Below, piece by piece: positions 1 through 5,977 of a DNA stretch of 5,977 bases. The stretch covers positions 1 through 5,977 of the forward strand of contig JAJYJR010000383.1 of the NCBI GenBank assembly GCA_021789355.1, written 5' to 3'. Source of the stretch: Chloroflexota bacterium. GTDB lineage: Bacteria > Chloroflexota > Limnocylindria > Limnocylindrales > CSP1-4. A program made the position numbers and the translations under genes. Position 1 is the stretch's first letter; each line of letters opens with the position of its first letter. Under the pieces are notes generated by a model. That model made no database searches and had not been told where the DNA came from. It saw nothing but the letters and a program-made list of their open reading frames with translations.

Positions 1-1
1 C

Positions 2-127
2 CTGTATCGGGCCGCCCCCGGGGCGCTTCCGACACCAGCGTCCGCGGAACGCGCCCCCTCCACCGTCACGACCCGCATGGACCGCCCGACGTTCGACGAC
101 GATGAGTGCGAGGAGCTGTTCGGATGA
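2..127 (+). CDS. C-terminal fragment of an unrecognised protein with an acidic tail
   Basis: The frame is open from the left edge and stops with TGA at 125-127; the start lies outside the window. The visible 41 residues are a Pro/Ala/Ser/Thr-rich, probably disordered stretch followed by an acidic end, TFDDDECEELFG. Its stop overlaps the ATG of the next gene (ATGA at 124-127), which is good evidence that this is a real coding end and that the two genes are translationally coupled. A flexible linker followed by an acidic tip containing a phenylalanine recalls the C-terminus of single-stranded DNA-binding proteins (typically ending DDDIPF), but here the end is LFG and no folded domain is visible, so the family cannot be named. 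Other proteins also have acidic tails. Confidence 0.6.
   Translation: MYRAAPGALPTPASAERAPSTVTTRMDRPTFDDDECEELFG
110..115 (+). promoter_or_regulatory. Ribosome binding site (GAGGAG) for the ATPase start at 124
   Basis: GAGGAG lies 8 bases before the ATG at 124, inside the end of the preceding gene. Together with the ATGA stop/start overlap it favours 124 as the start. A second good site, GGAG at 184-187, sits 8 bases before an in-frame ATG at 196, so a shorter product lacking 24 residues is also possible. Confidence 0.6.
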
Positions 128-1443
128 GCGCCCATCGGACCGCGCGGGGACGCCGAACCCTTGACCAGCCGCACGATCGGCACGGAGATCCACCCATGCC
201 TGCCCTACCCGTTCCAGCGTCTCGCCCTCGCCCGGCCGCCGCACCTCCGGCCATGACCGGCCCCGCCGGCCACGCGCCGGTCGTGCCGATCAGGAGCGAC
301 TGGTCGATCGCCGCCCTGCTGCCACGCCGCGGGGTGGCCGTGCTCGCGGGCCCGCCCCGGACGAGCAAGAAGATGCTCGCGCTGCAGCTGGCCCTCTCGG
401 TCGCCGACGCGCCGACGGTGGCCGATGGCGCCGCCGGCTGCGCCGGTCCGGTGCTCTTCGTGGAGACGGAGCACTCGGCCAGCGGCCTGCGCGATCGCCT
501 GGCGAAGCTGCTGCCCGCCCTCGGGATCGAGACGCCGCGACACCCGGTGCACTTCGTCCTGCCCGATGCGGCGCATCCGCTGCGCCTGGGCGGTGCCGGC
601 TGGGCCGAGCTCGATGCGCTGTGCGCGGCCAGCGCACCCGCGCTCCTCGTCTTCGACGCGCTGCGTCCGCTGGTGGCGGACGCACCCGCGGGCGTCGAGC
701 GGCGGATGGCAGACGAGCCCTTGCACCGCCTGGCCGCCCGACACGACTGCCTGGTGCTGGTCGTGCAGGAGCTGGCCGAGACCGCTGCCGCCGACACGGT
801 GCGTCGCTCGCTGCCGACCCGGGACGGCGTGCCGGCGGAGGGTGATCCGGACCTGTGGCTGACCGTGGTCTCGGTGCTGGGCAAGTTCGTGCGCCTCACC
901 GCATCGTCGGCTGACGGGGAGCAGACCATCTGGCTGGAGCGGGATCCGGCGTCCCTGGCCTGTTGGCCGGCCGATGGCGGGCTGGTCGCCTCGCGGCTGA
1001 GCCTGGTCGGCACCATCGCCGCTCACGGCGTGGCCAGCGGCCGTGTGCGGCCCGCGTTCGCGCCGAGCTACGTCCGCCGCCTCGAGCGGTCGCTGCGCCA
1101 CTTCGCCGCGACCGACAAGCCCGACCTGCTCCTCTCGGGATCGCGGGTGCGGGCGCTGCTCGACGACACCGACGCGATGGGACTGACCCCGGTCCGCGAT
1201 CCCGAATCGCTGGCGCTGCTGGGGTCTGCGCTCGGACTCGAGGATCCGGTCTCCCTGGTCCGGCTCGTCTGGGCGGTCAATCGCTCCAAGGTGCGCACCT
1301 ACGCTGCGGCCGCCGAGCGGTGGGGCGCGATGGCCCAGGAAGCCCTGCGCCTGATGGGTCGGGTAGCGGGCGACCCCGCCACCGGGCCCAGCGCGGCCGG
1401 TTCGAACGGCGCGGCGACGAACGACGGGGAGTCGGTGCCCTGA
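124..1443 (+). CDS. Divergent AAA_25/RepA-like ATPase with altered Walker A
   Basis: A protein of 439 residues. The layout fits the RecA-fold AAA_25/RepA-like family, found as hexameric helicase-like or DNA-associated ATPases in plasmids, phages and integrated elements. Residues 1-55 are a Pro/Arg/Ala-rich, probably disordered lead. A typical entry strand (WSIAALLPRRGVAVLAGPP, about 60-78) leads to the P-loop position, which reads GPPRTSKK at 76-83 where GPPxxGK[S/T] is expected. VLFVETEHSASGLRDRL (110-126) matches the family's second strand with its conserved acidic residue. LLVFD (174-178) is the Walker B. VLVVQE (211-216) stands where many relatives have a histidine pair, and the strand near DLWLTV (243-248) fits the end of the core. 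Residues 290-412 look mostly helical and could be a DNA- or partner-binding domain; I do not recognise it. The tail is low in complexity. The gene is coupled to its neighbours by ATGA upstream and TGATG downstream. ATPase activity is uncertain because the Mg-binding Ser/Thr is a lysine (K83). Family call fairly sure, precise role unknown. Confidence 0.8.
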   Translation: MSAHRTARGRRTLDQPHDRHGDPPMPALPVPASRPRPAAAPPAMTGPAGHAPVVPIRSDWSIAALLPRRGVAVLAGPPRTSKKMLALQLALSVADAPTVADGAAGCAGPVLFVETEHSASGLRDRLAKLLPALGIETPRHPVHFVLPDAAHPLRLGGAGWAELDALCAASAPALLVFDALRPLVADAPAGVERRMADEPLHRLAARHDCLVLVVQELAETAAADTVRRSLPTRDGVPAEGDPDLWLTVVSVLGKFVRLTASSADGEQTIWLERDPASLACWPADGGLVASRLSLVGTIAAHGVASGRVRPAFAPSYVRRLERSLRHFAATDKPDLLLSGSRVRALLDDTDAMGLTPVRDPESLALLGSALGLEDPVSLVRLVWAVNRSKVRTYAAAAERWGAMAQEALRLMGRVAGDPATGPSAAGSNGAATNDGESVP

Positions 1444-1847
1444 TGATCGCGTTGGACGGGGGCGACGGGCCGAAGGAGCTCGACGGGGATCCCCGCCCTC
1501 TGTGCGGGGCGCCGCTGCCGGACCGATGGGCGGGTGTCCGCGAGTGCGGACCCCGTGGCTGGCAGGAAGCGCAGCCGCCGCAGCCGGGGGATCCCTGCAG
1601 CCGCGGCCCGGCGGATGGCACGACATGGCTCGGCGCATGGCGCACCGACTTCGCCGGCGGTGCTGCGCCGAAGCTTGACACGGCACCGGACCTGCCCAGG
1701 CTCAGCGCACGGACGCGGGGTGCCAACTCCCCTCGCGCCGGGTGCTCCCGGCCCCCGGTCGTCTCGCACGGTCGGGGGCTCTTCGTGCTCGGGGCGTCCA
1801 GGCAGCCCCGGCCGGCCGACGAGCAGGCCGGTGAGGGGCTCCCATGA
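1443..1847 (+). CDS. Small hypothetical protein with a partial zinc-finger motif
   Basis: A frame of 134 residues. Its ATG shares one base with the stop of the ATPase gene (TGATG, 1441-1445), and its TGA overlaps the next ATG (ATGA, 1844-1847). A purine-rich GGGGAG at 1426-1431 lies 11 bases upstream. Third codon positions are strongly GC-rich, as expected for a real gene here. Residues 20-42 (LCGAPLPDR, then VRECGPRGWQEAQ) resemble small zinc fingers of the form C-x2-C-GAPLP...C-x3-C-RQEA, but the first cysteine position is Arg18 and the fourth is Gly39. LCGAPL also occurs in the following gene, in an intact C-x2-C. Cysteines remain at 21, 35, 52 and 101. The rest is rich in Pro, Arg and Gly, with no recognisable domain or membrane segment. 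It may be a genuine fast-evolving protein, or a decaying one kept open by GC-rich codons. Function unknown. Confidence 0.5.
   Translation: MIALDGGDGPKELDGDPRPLCGAPLPDRWAGVRECGPRGWQEAQPPQPGDPCSRGPADGTTWLGAWRTDFAGGAAPKLDTAPDLPRLSARTRGANSPRAGCSRPPVVSHGRGLFVLGASRQPRPADEQAGEGLP
1833..1838 (+). promoter_or_regulatory. Ribosome binding site (GAGGGG) for the gene at 1844
   Basis: GAGGGG lies 5 bases before the ATG at 1844, within the end of the preceding frame. With the ATGA overlap it supports this start and coupled translation. Confidence 0.5.
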
Positions 1848-2263
1848 ACCCCCTGGCGGATCCCGCCTGCCCGACCTGCGGCGGTGCCGGCATCCTGGTG
1901 CTCGATCCCGAGCGCTTCCCGCCCACCCGTCTGGTCACCTGCGGCTGCGTCGTGCGCCGCGCCGCGGCGCTCGAGGTCGAGCGCCGGGCCGCGGCCAGCG
2001 CCGCCGGAGGCGCGGCAGGGGGCAGGACCGGCAGCAGACCGCTCCAGCGCCCCGCCCCGTTCCGGCCGGGCCGCTCGCGGTATGCCGCGGACTCCGACGG
2101 CCGGCCGGTGGGCTGCGGGCTCTGCGGCGCCCCGCTCGAGTTGCGTTCGAGCATCCCGGTGCTGGAACAGACGGGCGACGGTCGATGGGTGCGTCGCTAC
2201 GACTACCAGTGCCCCGACCACACCCCTTACGGCGGCCGTGCCTACTACGAGCTCCTGGAGTGA
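1844..2263 (+). CDS. Small protein with two zinc-binding motifs
   Basis: A protein of 139 residues. Near the N-terminus, CPTCGGAG (C9, C12) followed by TCGC (C33, C35) gives C-x2-C-x20-C-x-C, with a DnaJ-like CxxCGGxG half. A helical Ala/Arg-rich segment (about 37-55) and a Gly/Pro/Arg linker (about 55-85) follow. A second motif is formed by CGLC (C91, C94) and CPDH (C123, H125), with aromatic residues around it (YDYQ, RAYYELLE). The eight ligands could hold two zinc ions, one C4 and one C3H. Such small double-finger proteins usually bind nucleic acid or a protein partner, but I recognise no named family and infer no specific role. It is the last gene of the coupled plus-strand chain, and its stop is followed by the convergent intergenic region. 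The intact ligand spacing and good ribosome site make it a convincing gene. Confidence 0.75.
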   Translation: MNPLADPACPTCGGAGILVLDPERFPPTRLVTCGCVVRRAAALEVERRAAASAAGGAAGGRTGSRPLQRPAPFRPGRSRYAADSDGRPVGCGLCGAPLELRSSIPVLEQTGDGRWVRRYDYQCPDHTPYGGRAYYELLE

Positions 2264-2595
2264 GCAGCGCCTGGGGCCGGGCGCACGATGCGTCGGACGC
2301 CTGCTTCATGGGTCCGAGCGGTCCGAGGCCGCTGTGCCCGGGCCGACACGCGTCCCGAACGGGCGGGCGTCCCAACGTCTGTTGCCCCCGCTCGTTACAG
2401 CGGCACCTTCCGCCCGCTCCGAAGGTGGTGGTTTCGGACCGCAGCGTCGCTGCCCGAATCTCGCGTTCACTTGGCGTACCGGCGGAGCCAGGAGGTCAGT
2501 CCGAGTAGCCGGCCTTGACACGCGCCCCGACCGACCGTCCTCAGACCGGTGGGGGCCGCCCCGGGCGTCGCAGCCAGGAGAGCGCCGCCACCGGA
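2264..2595. other. Intergenic region between convergent operons
   Basis: This 332-base stretch separates the tail of the plus-strand chain from the tail of the minus-strand helicase. Short open frames cross it on both strands, but none has a good ribosome site with a protein-like sequence. No tRNA-like arm pattern was seen. The only structure judged worth listing separately is the hairpin at 2404-2427; 2291-2310 also allows a weak 6-base pairing (TCGGAC with GTCCGA). Transcripts from both sides should end here. Confidence 0.6.
2404..2427 (+). terminator. Weak candidate terminator hairpin
   Basis: CACCTTC (2404-2410) pairs perfectly with GAAGGTG (2421-2427) around a 10-base loop. The plus-strand side is followed by GTGGTTT, only a short T run, and the minus-strand side has no T run. 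The position between convergent genes fits a terminator, but the stem is only 7 pairs and could be chance in GC-rich DNA. Confidence 0.3.
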
Positions 2596-4584
2596 TCAGC
2601 CGAGTCGGGCGACGATGGTAAGGATCTCATCGCCGTAACGCTCGAGCTTGGCCGGGCCCATGCCACGGACACGTCGCAGAGCCCCCATGGTTCGGGGGCG
2701 AGCCTCGGCGATCGCAGCCAGCGTGGCGTCGTGCGCGATCACATATGCGGGGACGGCGTCCGTCCTGGCCTGGTCGCGGCGCCACAGTTGGAGTCCCTCG
2801 AGGAGACGCTGGTTGACATCGGTGGGCGAGCCTGCGGCCTCGGCGTCGGGCGTTGGGACGCCCTGGCGCGGCGGTGTCGCTGGCCGGTCGACAGCGACCA
2901 GGAAGCGCGATCGCTCGCGGCGCGCTTCCTTACCGCCCGGTCCGACGCGTCGTTGGGCCCACGACAACGCGAGGTGTCGCCTGGCGCGCGTGATACCGAC
3001 GTACAGCAATCGTCGCTCCTCCGCCATCGCGGCCCCGGTCTTGGCCTGGCGGACCGGCAACAGCCCCTCCTCGAGGGCCGGCAGGAAGACGGCATCCCAC
3101 TCGAGGCCCTTGGCCCGGTGGTAGGTCAGGAGGTTCACCCCGGTGGCGGACCCGGCGGCCTCCTCGGCCTCTCGCCGGTCGAGCTCTGTCAGCAGACCAC
3201 GCACGGTCAGCGTGGGCTCGCCTGCGACCAGATCGGCAGCGATCCCGATGATGAGCTCCAGCGACGCCTCGCGTTCCCGGGCCTCCTCGCCGCCCGCCTC
3301 GATGTCGGCGCCCAGGCCGAGGCGCTCCGCGAACAGCGACCGGACGGCGTCGACCAGGCCGGGACCGGTGGCGAAGAGCTTCGTTCGCCGGAGCAACTGC
3401 CGGGCCTCGCGAACCTCACGGCGCTCGAAGAACCGCCCGCCGCGGACGCGGAAGGCGATGCCCGCGCGCGTGAGCGCCTGCTCGAGATCGGGGAGCTGGG
3501 CGTTGATCCGTACGAGCACGGCGATCTCGCCGGGCTCGGTCCCGGCTCGAAGCTGCGCCCGAATGTCGTCGACGAGGGCGCGGCGCTCGGCCTCGTCGTC
3601 GGCGAACCGCCGGATCGAGGGCGCCGGCCCGGACGGCTTCGTCGCGCGCAGCGCGCCGCGAGGACCCGGGGCGATGAGCCGGTTCGCGAGCTCGAGGATC
3701 TGGGGCGTCGAGCGGTAGTTGTCGACGAGCGCGACGATCCTGGCCCCAGGATGGCGAGCCTCGAAGCCGAGCAGGAACTCGGGCGACGCACCCGTGAAGG
3801 TGTAGATCGTCTGGTCCGGGTCGCCCACCACCGCGAGGTCGGTCGAGTCGCCCAACCACAGCTCGAGCAGGCGCTCGGCGAGCGGGTTCGTGTCCTGGTA
3901 CTCGTCGACGCTGAACCAGCGCTTGCGAGCGCGGACCAGCCGGGCGGCGGCCTCATCGGTCTCGAGAAGCTCGACCGTCTCGACCAGCATGTCCTCGAAG
4001 TCGATGCGCCCCGCTCGTCGCTTGTCGCGCTCGTAGTCGGCGAACAGACGGGCGAAGAGGTCGGGCGGGAGCGGTGCCCGGTCGCCGCCCTCATTGATCC
4101 AGCGCTCGGGTCGGATCCGGCGGACCTTGGCCCATTCGATCGTGTCGGCCAGATCCTTGAGCGGCGTGAACTGGTAGTGGCCCGGGAGCCGCCGGGCGAG
4201 CGGGTACAGGAGGGCGCCCTTGCTCTCGAGGAGTTCGGGGAGCGGCGCGCCGTCGTGGCGGCTCGGCCAGAAGTGGCGGAGCTGGGCCAGCGCCGCGGCG
4301 TGGAAGGTCCGCGCCAGCACACCGAGATGGCCGAGCGCCGCCATTCGCTCGACCATCTCGGTCGCCGCCTTGTCGGTGAAGGTGACGAGGAGGATCCGAT
4401 CGGCGCTAACGACGCCAGTCTCGATCGCGTAGGCCGCCCGTCGGCTGATGACCCGGGTCTTGCCCGAACCCGCGCCGGCGACGATGGCCAGCGGGCCACG
4501 CGTCGTGGTCACGGCCACTGACTGCGCCTTGTTTAGACCCTCGAGGAGACGCTCCGGGCCACCCGCAACGGGCGACCCGATCAC
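2596..4584 (-). CDS. UvrD-family SF1A DNA helicase with C-terminal HRDC domain (UvrD2-like)
   Basis: A 662-residue ATP-dependent 3'-5' DNA helicase/translocase of the UvrD/PcrA/Rep family, with all core motifs visible: Q motif LNKAQ (17-21), Walker A AGAGSGKT (36-43), motif Ia LLVTFTDKAA (65-74), motif II DEYQDTN (227-233), motif III GDPDQTIYTFTGA (254-266), motif IV NYRST (289-293), motif V YHRAKGLEW (488-496) and motif VI EERRLLYVGITRARRH (522-537). The C-terminus, about 594-658, is an HRDC domain (LLEGLQLWRRDQA to YGDEILTIV), an accessory DNA-binding fold also found in RecQ and UvrD2. The protein has no cysteine at all, so it lacks the C4 motif that sits before HRDC in actinobacterial UvrD2. 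The start is GTG, supported by GGGAGG 10 bases upstream and by the GTGA overlap with the preceding nuclease-like gene. Expected roles are repair or processing of DNA ends, in partnership with that upstream product. Family call is sure; the exact subfamily (UvrD2 versus a Chloroflexota-type UvrD) is less so, so no symbol is given. Confidence 0.95.
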   Translation of the reverse strand: MIGSPVAGGPERLLEGLNKAQSVAVTTTRGPLAIVAGAGSGKTRVISRRAAYAIETGVVSADRILLVTFTDKAATEMVERMAALGHLGVLARTFHAAALAQLRHFWPSRHDGAPLPELLESKGALLYPLARRLPGHYQFTPLKDLADTIEWAKVRRIRPERWINEGGDRAPLPPDLFARLFADYERDKRRAGRIDFEDMLVETVELLETDEAAARLVRARKRWFSVDEYQDTNPLAERLLELWLGDSTDLAVVGDPDQTIYTFTGASPEFLLGFEARHPGARIVALVDNYRSTPQILELANRLIAPGPRGALRATKPSGPAPSIRRFADDEAERRALVDDIRAQLRAGTEPGEIAVLVRINAQLPDLEQALTRAGIAFRVRGGRFFERREVREARQLLRRTKLFATGPGLVDAVRSLFAERLGLGADIEAGGEEAREREASLELIIGIAADLVAGEPTLTVRGLLTELDRREAEEAAGSATGVNLLTYHRAKGLEWDAVFLPALEEGLLPVRQAKTGAAMAEERRLLYVGITRARRHLALSWAQRRVGPGGKEARRERSRFLVAVDRPATPPRQGVPTPDAEAAGSPTDVNQRLLEGLQLWRRDQARTDAVPAYVIAHDATLAAIAEARPRTMGALRRVRGMGPAKLERYGDEILTIVARLG

Positions 4585-5504
4585 CCCCGATCAACCTCCC
4601 AGGGCATCGGCAGTCGCAGTCGGCGATCTGCGAGCCGGGCGATGCGCTCGACGGTCTCGTCGTCGAACACCGCCGGGTGCTCGGCGATCAGTCGGGCCAG
4701 CCGCTTGCCGTCGGTCACCTGGACGCCACTGGCGGTCTGGCCGGCCCGCGTCACGCCACCGATCGCACAGATGACCGGGGTCACCGTCACTCGCTGCGGG
4801 GTCAGTTCCTCGCCCAGGGCGACCTGAACAGCAAGGGCGTGGCGGTAGACCTGGTCGACCACCCAGGTGCGATCGTGATCGCCGACGAACAGGCGATCGT
4901 TGCGCACCTCGACGCGGCCGCTCCAGTTCTTCGTCTCGATCGGATAAACACCAGTCGGACCGATGACGAGGCTGTCGACGTCGCCCTTCACGCCCGGGAT
5001 CTGGCGGTTGTAGAGGACGATGTAGCCCGCGTTGAGGAGCGGCTCCAGAAAGGCCGCTGCTTTGCGTTCGCCCTCGATGCCCTTGGCCCAGACGAGCGAC
5101 TCGAACGGCAGGCGAGACAGCGCGAGGGCGAATCCGGCGCCCACAAGCACGGCGCCAGTCGACGCGATCGGCGTCCCGAAACCCTGGAACCCGAAGAACA
5201 CGGCTGTCATCACGATGACGGAGGTGCCGACAACGAGAGGCAGGGCCGCGCGGCGCTTCAGGCGCGCCCGTTCGCGCTCTCGCTCGAAGCGGGTCTGGGC
5301 GTACGCACCCGGTCGGCCTGGATCAATGGCGGCCCGCTCATCGCTGCATGCCGGGCCGGTCTCCGGGTCGATGTTGATGACGCCCCGGCAATCGGGCCAT
5401 CGCGAACAGCTCCACATCTCGAGCCCAGCCCGAGCCCCTCGACGCACGAGCTTGCGGGTCATAGCGGCGCCACAGACTGGGCACGTTGGTGAGGCGGTCA
5501 ACAT
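4581..5504 (-). CDS. NERD-domain nuclease-like membrane protein with topoisomerase-type zinc ribbon
   Basis: A protein of 307 residues. Residues 8-39 form a C4 zinc ribbon (C8-x2-C11, C33-x5-C39, with CSRWPDCRGV) like those at the C-terminus of bacterial topoisomerase I, a probable single-stranded DNA binder. A charged Arg/Glu helix (about 71-85) precedes two hydrophobic segments (about 86-106 and 112-132), predicted as a membrane hairpin. The NERD domain follows (about 140-235): GIEGER (142-147), GDVDSLVIG (174-182), IETKNWSG (189-196) and a later Q218. D175 or D177, E190 and K192 match the D-(E-x-K) pattern of PD-(D/E)xK nucleases. NERD proteins are known to associate with DNA-processing domains, helicases and HRDC. 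The stop overlaps the helicase start by GTGA, so the two products are probably made together. The frame stays open upstream to 5855, but that part does not look like protein. The ATG at 5504 begins just before the zinc ribbon, with only a distant GAGGG (15 bases upstream). Nuclease activity is inferred. Confidence 0.9.
   Translation of the reverse strand: MLTASPTCPVCGAAMTRKLVRRGARAGLEMWSCSRWPDCRGVINIDPETGPACSDERAAIDPGRPGAYAQTRFERERERARLKRRAALPLVVGTSVIVMTAVFFGFQGFGTPIASTGAVLVGAGFALALSRLPFESLVWAKGIEGERKAAAFLEPLLNAGYIVLYNRQIPGVKGDVDSLVIGPTGVYPIETKNWSGRVEVRNDRLFVGDHDRTWVVDQVYRHALAVQVALGEELTPQRVTVTPVICAIGGVTRAGQTASGVQVTDGKRLARLIAEHPAVFDDETVERIARLADRRLRLPMPWEVDRG
4595..4600 (-). promoter_or_regulatory. 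Ribosome binding site (GGGAGG) for the helicase GTG start
   Basis: On the minus strand GGGAGG lies 10 bases before the GTG at 4584, inside the end of the upstream gene. It decides for this non-ATG start, which also overlaps the upstream stop as GTGA (4584-4581). Confidence 0.6.
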
Positions 5505-5977
5505 ATCCCGACTAGCTTGCCCTCTGGCACCCGAAGCTCGCTTGACGTTCGTGCGAATTCGGCTGGTGAGTCTCGACTTCTCGCAGACCAGACATGGGGG
5601 CTGGCGGGCGCTCGGCGTCCAACTGCGACTACTCGGCACCCGTGGAAGAAGACGCCGCAATCCAGGGCACCTGCCGTGTCTGCAAGTCCACAGCGTCGCT
5701 TGCCGATCCGCCGTATCCGATCCACTTGAGGACGACCATATGCAAGTAGCGCAGCGCAAGCCTCCACGCGCCCACAACCGGTGCGCTGAGCCCGAGAACC
5801 TCCCGGCAGCAGACCTCCCTTTCGGAAGAGGGCGGCGATCCCCACGAGGGCCCAAGGGACTCCCGAAATTCGTCCCGAATGCCGTCGCTGACCGCCGGCA
5901 CGTATTCTCTTGGGCGCCTGGAGAATTGCCGGAAGCCCTTTCGGTGACCGGCCAGGGCAGATCGTCAAGTTGGCGGT
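5505..5977. other. Gene-poor upstream region of the NERD/helicase unit
   Basis: This 473-base stretch is less GC-rich than the genes (58% counted at 5701-5760). It should hold the promoter for the minus-strand pair, but no convincing -35/-10 pair with proper spacing was found. A minus-strand frame of 90 codons (5901-5629, GTG start, weak AAGAGA upstream) has moderately GC-rich third positions but no recognisable domain; it is left unannotated as a gene. A small hairpin, CCGGAA/TTTCGG (5929-5944, 4-base loop, one G-T pair), has no T run. Confidence 0.5.

Noticed and set aside
1400..1410. GGTTCGAAC, resembling a tRNA T-arm
   Set aside because: It lies within the coding end of the ATPase gene and no acceptor, D or anticodon stems fit around it.
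1675..1680. TTGACA, a -35-like hexamer (also at 2515-2520)
   Set aside because: Neither has a -10-like hexamer about 17 bases downstream. The first lies within a frame and the second points antisense into the end of the helicase gene.
205..1686. 493-codon open frame on the minus strand opposite the ATPase
   Set aside because: The sequence is Arg/Gly/His-rich with no domain, while the plus strand carries clear ATPase motifs and coupled starts. It is a high-GC antisense artefact.
2551..2564. G-run/C-run around GGGGGCCGCCCC as a terminator
   Set aside because: Only about 4 pairs with a 3-base loop and no T run; expected by chance in this composition.
2515..4521. 668-codon open frame on the plus strand opposite the helicase
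   Set aside because: It mirrors the helicase gene almost exactly, starts at TTG without a good ribosome site, and has no recognisable domain. Long antisense frames are expected where third positions are nearly all G or C.
4677..5492. 271-codon open frame on the plus strand opposite the NERD gene
   Set aside because: The minus strand encodes an unmistakable zinc ribbon and NERD domain; this frame has no domain or ribosome site.
5505..5855. N-terminal extension of the NERD protein by 117 residues
   Set aside because: The frame is open, but the translation is Arg/Ser/Trp-rich and not protein-like, and the zinc ribbon begins a few residues after the ATG at 5504.

Overview
The window comes from a very GC-rich bacterium (78% GC counted at 1921-1980, inside a gene). 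The helicase resembles UvrD2-type enzymes with an HRDC domain, and one ATPase is AAA_25/RepA-like, so a high-GC lineage such as Chloroflexota or Actinomycetota is plausible. Nothing here fixes the taxon: there is no rRNA, tRNA or phylogenetic marker.

There are two convergent gene blocks. The left block (1-2263, plus strand) is a chain of four reading frames joined by stop/start overlaps: the C-terminal tail of an unknown protein (stop at 127), a divergent RecA-fold/AAA_25-like ATPase with an altered Walker A (124-1443), a small probable protein with what looks like a half-lost zinc finger (1443-1847), and a small protein with two zinc-binding motifs (1844-2263). An AAA_25-type ATPase beside small zinc-finger proteins and a protein with an SSB-like acidic tail looks like the replication or accessory module of an integrated element. 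That reading is inference, because no integrase, capsid or replication origin lies in the window.

The right block (5504-2596, minus strand) is a two-gene unit. The first gene encodes a 307-residue protein with a topoisomerase-type C4 zinc ribbon, two predicted membrane segments and a NERD nuclease-like domain. It overlaps by GTGA the start of a 662-residue UvrD-family (SF1A) helicase with a C-terminal HRDC domain. Together they suggest a membrane-tethered nuclease working with a 3'-5' helicase in DNA repair, DNA uptake or defence. This is the most promising candidate system here.

The two blocks meet tail to tail across 332 bases (2264-2595) with no credible gene and one modest hairpin. The right end (5505-5977) is less GC-rich and holds no convincing gene; it should contain the promoter of the minus-strand unit, but no clear -35/-10 pair could be picked. 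Several very long open frames opposite the real genes are by-products of high GC and are not annotated.
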